NCBI RefSeq assembly: GCF_020404745.1 | Contig: NZ_JAIZAP010000003.1 | Span: forward strand, 172,188 to 236,187 | DNA from: Aquibacillus saliphilus | Lineage (GTDB): Bacteria; Bacillota; Bacilli; Bacillales; Amphibacillaceae | DNA length: 64,000 bases | Direction of reading: 5' to 3' | Part shown: positions 35,926-42,295 of the stretch, piece by piece | How positions within the stretch are numbered: position 1 is the stretch's first letter | How the letters are laid out: every line of letters starts with the position of its first letter | The notes under the pieces: generated by a model | What the model saw: the letters and a program-made list of their open reading frames with translations, nothing else | Database searches by the model: none | What the model was told of the DNA's origin: nothing | Program-made: the position numbers and the translations under genes

Positions 35926-36861
35926 TTAAGTTTGAAATGCTTTTGCAAGTGCTTTTATATACTCTTCCTTAGCCTGCTTGCTAATTTCTGCATCTGGTGC
36001 TATATGCTCAAAAGCATGAAAGCACCCTGGGTATAACTTAAATTCAACTTCTACTCCAGCTCTTGCCAGACGAGCAACATAGTCAATTGTTTCATCACGG
36101 AATGGATCTAATTGTCCCACACATGTATACGTTGGAGGTAAACCTTCTAAATTATCCGCTCTGGTTGGAGCAGCATATTGTGGAATATCTTCATTTTCAA
36201 TTTCACCTAGGTACATTTTCCACGCAGCAATGTTATTAGATTTAAACCATACTGCATGATTATCAGTGATTTCTTGACTGGATGAGGTAATATTTCGATT
36301 ATCTATCATTGGATATAACGGCATTTGAAAACAAATATTTGGACCACCGCGATCACGAGCTAATAATGCAAGTGATGCAGTTATTCCTCCACCTGCACTT
36401 CCACCAGTGATGGCAACTCTTTTTAAGTCAATATTAAATATTTTATAATTATCTGTCATCCATTTTAATGCTGAATAGCAATCCTCTACTGCTGCTGGAT
36501 ACGGATGTTCAGGCGCCAGACGATAATCTGCTGACACAACAATACATTTTCCTTTTTCCACGAAGCTTTCACACAATCTGTCATCACTATTCGGATGACC
36601 TAATACATATCCTCCACCATGACTCCAAAGTACTGCGGGTAAAGGTTTGTTATCTTTATGTATCGGTTCATATATCTTAATTAGCATTTCTTGACCGTCT
36701 CCACCAGATATGTAACGATTTGTTATTCGGACTGTTTCTGATTGTCCATCAGGAGGAATAGGAGTCTGTCTTGCTGTTTGAAGATCTTCTGGTAACTTTA
36801 CAATCGGTAACAATTTCAGCGGCTCCCTTAACTCGTCCAATACCTTGTCTAAAAAATTCAA
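35926..36861 (-). CDS. Alpha/beta-hydrolase of the hormone-sensitive-lipase family
   Basis: 311 residues from a TTG at 36861, chosen because GGGGG lies six bases upstream; another TTG seven codons earlier has no ribosome site. Motifs: WSHGGGYVLGHP (HGGG oxyanion hole), ITGGSAGGGITASLAL with nucleophile Ser (about 162), VGQLDPFRDE with Asp and PGCFHAFEH with His. These enzymes hydrolyse short acyl esters in the cytoplasm. It is the first gene after the 36.9-kb promoter with its double operator, so it is induced with the sucrose phosphorylase and kinase genes. Confidence 0.85.
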   Translation of the reverse strand: MNFLDKVLDELREPLKLLPIVKLPEDLQTARQTPIPPDGQSETVRITNRYISGGDGQEMLIKIYEPIHKDNKPLPAVLWSHGGGYVLGHPNSDDRLCESFVEKGKCIVVSADYRLAPEHPYPAAVEDCYSALKWMTDNYKIFNIDLKRVAITGGSAGGGITASLALLARDRGGPNICFQMPLYPMIDNRNITSSSQEITDNHAVWFKSNNIAAWKMYLGEIENEDIPQYAAPTRADNLEGLPPTYTCVGQLDPFRDETIDYVARLARAGVEVEFKLYPGCFHAFEHIAPDAEISKQAKEEYIKALAKAFQT

Positions 36862-36920
36862 CTTAATCCCCCGCAATCTCAAGATGGATAATTATAATGT
36901 ATGTTAGACAACTTACATTT

Positions 36921-36959
36921 ATGTTAACCGGTGCTTACATTTATGTCAACCGGTTAACA
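36921..36959 (-). promoter_or_regulatory. Promoter with two LacI-type operators (hydrolase-kinase-phosphorylase operon)
   Basis: Minus strand: -35 TTGACA (plus 36944-36949), 17-bp spacer, -10 TAACAT (plus 36921-36926). The perfect operator TGTCAACCGGTTAACA at 36944-36959 covers the -35; a half-matching site TGTTAACCGGTGCTTA at 36922-36937 covers the -10; centres 22 bp apart, identical to the promoter at 32362-32400. Confidence 0.8.
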
Positions 36960-36999
36960 TACAAAACATAAATGTCCCTATCAACATTTATATTCCTGC

Positions 37000-37989
37000 C
37001 TATGTTGTGCCACGCTCAACTATTGAAACCGGAAATGAGTTATCAAAGGATACTTTTTCACCTTTTATTTGACGAATTAGAAGGTCAATGGTAAGCTCAC
37101 TCATTTTTTCTAGAGGTTGATTTATTGTTGTAAGAGGTGGTGTTACTATTGTTGATAACTCAACATTATCATACCCAATAATTTTTATATCATTAGGTAT
37201 TGCTTTCTTTAAAAGATGACATGCTTGAATAATAGCTGACGCTATGATGTCACTACTCGCAAAGACCCCATCAATAGTAGGGTTCATTTCTAAAAATCCA
37301 GCAAGTTCCTCCACCATGTTAGCTGTTTTAGAAGAATTCATTTCTTTGGTTTGTAATGATAACTGATCCTTTCTTGTTTTCATCCCTTCTAAAAATCCCT
37401 GGTACCTATCTGTTGCTAATAACGCTGTATGATGAGGACCTCCTATTCCACCATATACATAGGCTAAGTCTTTACACTTTTTCTTTATTAATAGATTTGA
37501 TGCAAGTTTTCCACCTAGAAAATTATCACTGGTAACAACAGGTATATTTTTAGATAATGCTCGATCAAAAGCTACGATAGGCAAATTTAAATTTAGGTAG
37601 TTTTCAACTTCTAATACTTGACTACCCATAATTATTCCCTCTACCTGATTTTGTTTTAACAATTCTATATATTCTTTCTCTTTGGATACATCGCGATTTG
37701 AATTACATAATAATAATTTATACTGTTCTTTATATGCGTAATGTTCCAAGTAATAGGTTAACTCACTAAAAAAAGGGTGAGCTACATTGGGCACTATAAG
37801 GCCGATAGTATTAGATTTTCTTCTAAACAAAGACCGTGCAAGTTCATTAGGCTGATAATTTATTTCTTTCATTACTTTATAAACTTTATCTCGTGTAGCA
37901 TCACTAATATATCCTCTATTATTAAGAACACGAGAAACTGTTGTAACAGAAACTCCTGCTTTTTGTGCAACATCAGTTATTTTTGTCAT
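37000..37989 (-). CDS. LacI-family transcriptional regulator (paralogue 2)
   Basis: 329 residues from the ATG at 37989; an in-frame start two codons upstream is possible. DNA-binding part: MTKITDVAQKAGVSVTTVSR, VLNNRGYISDATRDKV, NYQPNELARSLFRRKSN; then a sugar-sensor domain with IIGYDNVELSTIVTPPLTTI near the C-terminus. It is clearly paralogous to the regulator at 27913-28893. It lies 40 bp upstream of the double-operator promoter of the hydrolase-kinase-phosphorylase run and probably binds there and at the 32.4-kb promoter. The inducer should be the imported sugar or a product of it. Confidence 0.92.
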   Translation of the reverse strand: MTKITDVAQKAGVSVTTVSRVLNNRGYISDATRDKVYKVMKEINYQPNELARSLFRRKSNTIGLIVPNVAHPFFSELTYYLEHYAYKEQYKLLLCNSNRDVSKEKEYIELLKQNQVEGIIMGSQVLEVENYLNLNLPIVAFDRALSKNIPVVTSDNFLGGKLASNLLIKKKCKDLAYVYGGIGGPHHTALLATDRYQGFLEGMKTRKDQLSLQTKEMNSSKTANMVEELAGFLEMNPTIDGVFASSDIIASAIIQACHLLKKAIPNDIKIIGYDNVELSTIVTPPLTTINQPLEKMSELTIDLLIRQIKGEKVSFDNSFPVSIVERGTT

Positions 37990-38042
37990 GACCAAATCAC
38001 CACCTCTAAATTTTTAATATACATATGTACTATATTATTTTA

Positions 38043-38735
38043 CTACGCATTTTTATTAATTGCACTTAAATATAGGTTTAATGAATCCTCTGCTTCGCTC
38101 GCGCCTAACTTAATAAAGTCATCATATTCTTTTTGTGTATGAGCTTTATCTAATGCTTCATAATAAGCTATTCGGTTTCCACTTTAATAACGAGCGGGAA
38201 ACCATCTTTCATGAGTTCTAAATTTAATACTAGACGTGATGTCCGACCATTTTCATCAATAAATGGGTGAATTCCAACAAAAATAGCCTGTAGCATAGCT
38301 CCACGAGCAACAGGATGCAGCTTTTTTCGTTTCACCTTGTTCATACCATGCCATCAACTGCTCCATCTCTTCTTTTATAAGGAAGCTGTGTTTTTACCAG
38401 AAGTAAAAACTTGATGATCCCGGTACATACCTGCATATTCTTCATTAATTCCTTTTAGGTCAAGTTCATGTGGATTTTTAATTTGCCACGACAAATGTTC
38501 ACCCTTTTCTACAATCTCCTCTACAAAATGAATCGCAGCCCGATGATTAAGACTTCCAAGTGTTCACTTAGAGTTTCCCCCCCAACAGTAATTACTTATA
38601 GATCTACCTTCGTTTTCTTAATACTTAAATTGTTTCCTTTAATTGCATTTGTATTATATATCCATTCGAGAATACTTTTCACGCAAGCTTTTTACTGTAT
38701 ATTTAGGTAATGATCGATTGGCATCACCTCTCTCT
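38043..38735 (-). pseudogene. Fic/DOC-family protein, degraded
   Basis: Fragments in several frames run in order through a complete Fic protein: LPKYTVKSLREKYS, LEWIYNTNAIKGNNLS, ITVGGETLSEHLEV, NHRAAIHFVEEIVEKGEH, LSWQIKNPHELDLKGI, YAGMYRDHQVFTSGK, ARGAMLQAIFVGIHPFIDE with NGRTSRLVLNLELMKDG (the HPFxxxNGRxxR catalytic loop), and a C-terminal EALDKAHTQKEYDDFIKLG. Several frameshifts and stops separate them. The inhibitory-helix-like TNAIKGN stretch is still visible. Fic proteins AMPylate or otherwise modify targets; this copy cannot be made. Confidence 0.8.
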
Positions 38736-38969
38736 GAAACATATACTTAAATTGAGAATACTATTTTCGCTCTGAATATACCTTCTAAACCAAATTTAAT
38801 CAAATTATTTAGATCTATCAATCTCTTTTAATCTTGATTGAGTTGTTCTCGTTTATCGATAAATGAAAAATTTTGCGTAGTATAATTAAATTCAGAAAAA
38901 ATATGTTACTAATAATAGGTTAGTAATCAATAACACTCGTTAATCAATACATCTAGAATTATGGAATAT

Positions 38970-39050
38970 ATATCATCATATGTAACAAAAGAAATGAAAG
39001 AAGGCTTCTCAAAAGTTTAATCAACTAATGAGAAGCCTCTTTTATTAACA
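38970..39050 (+). pseudogene. Integrase 3'-end remnant (copy 3)
   Basis: Frames read H-V-T-K-E-M-K and then, after a shift, KKASQKFNQLMRSLFY and stop. The DNA keeps the palindrome AGGCTTCTCA / TGAGAAGCCT. No integrase body lies upstream. Confidence 0.65.
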
Positions 39051-39149
39051 CTATGTTAGCATTTTGTACAATATAACTTTAAGTAATAAATAGTCATCTA
39101 AATTACAAACAAAATAACCCACAATTCTATTTCAGGTGCATTTGGTTAT

Positions 39150-39665
39150 GTAGTGTACGTTTTATGGCTATGAAGCATTTTCTATTAGTGTAGTAGCGGA
39201 GTCTTTAAATGTATCAAAGGAAAAGGATTTTATGAAATTTCCGTTCGAGATATTCAAACTGTTTCAACTATTAATAGGGGTACTTTTTATTTGCATTACC
39301 AGGACAAATTCAATTTTCTTAACCAAATGGAGGAAAACCTGTTAAATGGACTGGGAAAACAATTAAAGTATCTAAAGCCAGATGTTTTGTTGTTAGAGGC
39401 AGAAAAAGGGCAATTTGCCGTTGAGGTATTCCAATATATTCTAATGAATGAAGAACGTTTTCATGTTTTTTTAGGGGGAGAATAATGACTTTCGCTTTCA
39501 TAAAAGACTCACGCATTTTGTTAAAAAAACAATGAACAACGAATTATTTTTTAAAGGATTGACTATTCCTCAAGATTACTTGTCATCATTTGCCACCTCA
39601 GCTCTTTTAGGATTAGTCGAGCAATGGTTAGATGACGTTTATACCAAGTTAAAATATGTATGAAA
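39150..39665 (+). pseudogene. TetR regulator, degraded paralogue of the gene at 2226
   Basis: The pieces SKEKDFMK, then VRDIQTVSTINRGTFYLHY, QDKFNFLNQMEENLLNGL, LKPDVLLLEAEKGQFAVEV, a stop at 39483, FRFHKRLTHFVKKTM, and LTIPQDYLSSFATSALLG, LVEQWLDD follow the intact TetR protein of 2226-2813 along its whole length. At least two frameshifts and one stop are present, and the C-terminus is lost. Similarity appears to begin before the coding part (TAGTGTACGTTTTA against TGGTGTACGTTTAG). Confidence 0.8.
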
Positions 39666-39878
39666 GAGCCTATAAGGGAAATAATACAATATGTACGAAT
39701 CACCTTTGTTCAAGTCGCTAATGTGACGCTTCAAAAAGAACTACTAAATGATTCGAACACTAGTATCCAGAAACGTCTCTGGTTATTCAATACTGTAAAC
39801 ATGATAGCAGAAAATCATAAAGAATTAATGCTCTTTCTTAGGGGATCCAAACATACTATACGTGGGGTGAAGGCATGA
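39660..39878 (+). CDS. Short ORF coupled to the crtN-type gene, probable gene fragment
   Basis: 72 residues, helical: KEPIREIIQYVRITFVQVAN, LQKELLNDSNTSIQKRLWLF. No ribosome site precedes its ATG and no family is recognised. Its stop overlaps the ATG of the desaturase gene (39875-39878), as in a coupled operon, so it may be the 3' end of a lost regulatory gene (perhaps a TetR C-terminal domain) that once preceded the desaturase gene. Confidence 0.35.
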   Translation: MKEPIREIIQYVRITFVQVANVTLQKELLNDSNTSIQKRLWLFNTVNMIAENHKELMLFLRGSKHTIRGVKA

Positions 39879-41386
39879 AAAAGTCAGTAATAATTATAGG
39901 TTCAGGCATAGGTGGTTTGTCTACAGCTGTTCGATTACTTAGCAAAGGCTATGATGTGAAAGTGTATGAAAAGGAAACAACAATAGGAGGAAAAACAAAC
40001 CAATTATTCCAACATCCTTTTACTTTTGACCTAACCGCTTCTATTTTAATGAACCGAAAAACCTATGAAGAAGTTTTTGATGATGCTGGCTTAGATTATA
40101 ACGATTACATAGACTTTATTTTAATTGATCCAATTTACCGCAGTTTTTATCCTGATGGGACTGTTTATGATTTTTCTAGAGATTTAGTATCATTAATACA
40201 AACTCTTGAATCTATTTCAATTGAGGATTCTATCGGATACATGAAGTTCTTAGCAGAGGTGTATGAGAGATATATTATTACAAATAATCACTTTTTACAG
40301 CAATCGTTTGAAAGCCCTCTTGATTTCTTGCAACTATCATCTGTAATAAGTGCACTAAAAACAAAAGCATTTTCTACCTCACATCAATTAATTTCAAAAT
40401 ATATTAAGAACGATAAGCTTCAAAAATTCTTATCCTATCAGTCATTATACGTGGGAATATCTCCCTACGACGGACCAAGCATCTATACATTAGTTCCTGT
40501 AATATCTCAATTGTATGGACTATGGCATTTAAAGGGAGGTATGTACTCCTATGTTAAAGCTTTAGAAAAGGCTATTTATCAGCTAGGAGGAACGATCGAA
40601 ACGAATTATACTGTAGACGAAATTATCATTTCAGATAACAAAGCAATTGGTATAAAATCGAAAGAAAAGGAAGCTGTTTTTGCTGATAAAATTATTAGCA
40701 ATGCTGACTTTCCTTATACGATGGATACTTTATTAAAAAATGATAGCCATAAGGGTAAATATACAACGAGTAAGTTGGAAAATTTAAATTATACCTGTTC
40801 TACCTTTATAATTTATTTAGGTTTAAAGAAAAAATATCCTCTGCTTTCCGTACATAACCTATACTTAAATAGTAATTTCAAAGAAAATATTGATGCAGCT
40901 TTCACTGGACAACTGCCCACAAATCCTTCTTTTTATGTTTATTGTCCAACTAGAGTAGACGATAGTATGATAGCAAATGATGGTGACTGTATAAGTATAG
41001 TAGTAAGGGTTCCAAATTTATTTTTTAAAAACATAACTTGGAATAAAGATACAGTGCAATTTATGAGAAACATTACTTTATCAGCCTTAAAAAGCATCCC
41101 AGGTTTAAGTGATATCGAAGAAAATATAAGTTATGAAAACTACTTAACACCTGAAGATCTAAAGAATAGATTCAACTCTTACGGTGGTACCGCTTTTGGA
41201 TTGAGTCCGAACCTAACACAAACAAATTACCTTCGACCTCACTTAAAGTCAGATAACGTAAAGAATCTCTATTTTGTTGGCAGTTCTGTCCATCCTGGTC
41301 CCGGCGTTTCTCTTGTCTTGCTCTCAAGTAAACTTGTCGTTAAGGAAATAGTGAAAGATGATTCTATGAACACACCCTCCACTTAA
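39875..41386 (+). CDS. CrtN/CrtI-type carotenoid (diapophytoene) desaturase
   Basis: 503 residues. FAD-binding N-terminus VIIIGSGIGGLSTAVRLLSK (about 5-24), then YEKETTIGGKTNQL; C-terminal flavin motif NLYFVGSSVHPGPGVSLVLL (about 470-489). This is the phytoene-desaturase family with CrtN (4,4'-diapophytoene desaturase) and CrtP/CrtNb (diapolycopene oxidase). No CrtM squalene/phytoene synthase or other carotenoid gene lies nearby, so the substrate is unknown and may come from genes elsewhere. It stands intact among pseudogenes. The ribosome site is not obvious and translation may depend on the overlapping upstream ORF. Confidence 0.8.
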   Translation: MKKSVIIIGSGIGGLSTAVRLLSKGYDVKVYEKETTIGGKTNQLFQHPFTFDLTASILMNRKTYEEVFDDAGLDYNDYIDFILIDPIYRSFYPDGTVYDFSRDLVSLIQTLESISIEDSIGYMKFLAEVYERYIITNNHFLQQSFESPLDFLQLSSVISALKTKAFSTSHQLISKYIKNDKLQKFLSYQSLYVGISPYDGPSIYTLVPVISQLYGLWHLKGGMYSYVKALEKAIYQLGGTIETNYTVDEIIISDNKAIGIKSKEKEAVFADKIISNADFPYTMDTLLKNDSHKGKYTTSKLENLNYTCSTFIIYLGLKKKYPLLSVHNLYLNSNFKENIDAAFTGQLPTNPSFYVYCPTRVDDSMIANDGDCISIVVRVPNLFFKNITWNKDTVQFMRNITLSALKSIPGLSDIEENISYENYLTPEDLKNRFNSYGGTAFGLSPNLTQTNYLRPHLKSDNVKNLYFVGSSVHPGPGVSLVLLSSKLVVKEIVKDDSMNTPST

Positions 41387-41640
41387 TTTTCTCCAAAAAT
41401 TTGAAGTGGGGGTTTCTCGTCAAAACCCTTTGATCTCTTCGTCGCAGATCAAGGTTTTCTCGAGCAATACGTACGTGAAGTACGGAAGAATACACAAAAG
41501 GATACAACAAGAAACACGCACCAACGATGCAAGGGTGCAAGGGTCGTGACAGATCAACTACTACTTCTTGCCATTAGGTAATACGTAGATACGTGATGTA
41601 TTTCACATTATTTTCAAGGTCACAAATATCTTTATAGATA
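41373..41640 (-). other. Non-coding end region of a decayed IS200/IS605-type element
   Basis: Several small hairpins occur here: CCACTT/AAGTGG near 41377-41408, TTGATCT/AGATCAA near 41431-41454 and CGTAC/GTACG near 41469-41484. They follow the TnpB remnant in the sense in which TnpB elements carry their right end and omega RNA. The first hairpin may also end the desaturase gene. Element ends could not be set. Confidence 0.4.
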
Positions 41641-41644
41641 TACT

Positions 41645-41765
41645 TCATACTATATTTCGAGCTCCGCGGATGTCACGTTGACACTCGTACCTACACGAAC
41701 ATTTGTAATTTCTATAAGAAAATTTCTTTTTCTTCCCCCAAACGGGACACGTTTGCGATGTATTA
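41645..41765 (-). pseudogene. TnpB (IS200/IS605) C-terminal remnant
   Basis: The minus strand reads TSQTCPVWGKKKKFSYRNYK then CSCRYECQRDIRGARNIV and stop, the zinc-ribbon and RuvC-III end of TnpB (usual form TSQTCPxCG, CxCGxxxHRDxxGAxNI). One zinc Cys and one Gly are changed, and no frame continues upstream. Nothing else is seen between 41766 and 42065. Confidence 0.75.
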
Positions 41766-42065
41766 CAATTCTTCTTGTTTCATAATAGACATGCCTTTGG
41801 CATGCTAGGAGAACGATTGATCACTAACTCTACAATATTCGCTTCATTTAAGAATTTTTCTGACTAATAATCTAAGACTCTATTTCAATAAATTAAATAA
41901 TTGCACATAAAAATTACAATATAATGTATTTAATTTCACCATAGAGTAAGGAAATATTTACAATCCAGATAACTTGTTTACATAAGTTATTTTCAGAATA
42001 GGAAAATGATTTAAAGAGGTTCAAGGAAGCAAATTGATTTTCCCTTGATATCAATTTGCTGTAAG

Positions 42066-42129
42066 TTAAAAAGAGGCTTTTCAAAAGTTATGTCAACTAA
42101 TGAGAAGCCTCTTACATTATGTTAGCAAG
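42066..42129 (+). pseudogene. Integrase 3'-end remnant (copy 4)
   Basis: The DNA AAGAGGCTTTTCAAAAGTT, then AACTAATGAGAAGCCTCTTA, is the same integrase-end sequence as at 23.6 and 39.0 kb; translated in two frames it gives K-K-R/E-A-F-Q-K and L-M-R-S-L-L. It is followed by ATGTTAGCA as in the other copies. Confidence 0.6.
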
Positions 42130-42295
42130 TTTTTACATTTATCTTTCTTATTTAACTTACGATTGTTACTGTTGAATAAATGTAAGAATAGAGAGCCTAA
42201 TAGACGGAACACTCTTGTATATCTTATATTTAATATCCTCATGATTTTTATTCACACTAATATCACTCTATTGCAAAATTAGATATTGTTACATA

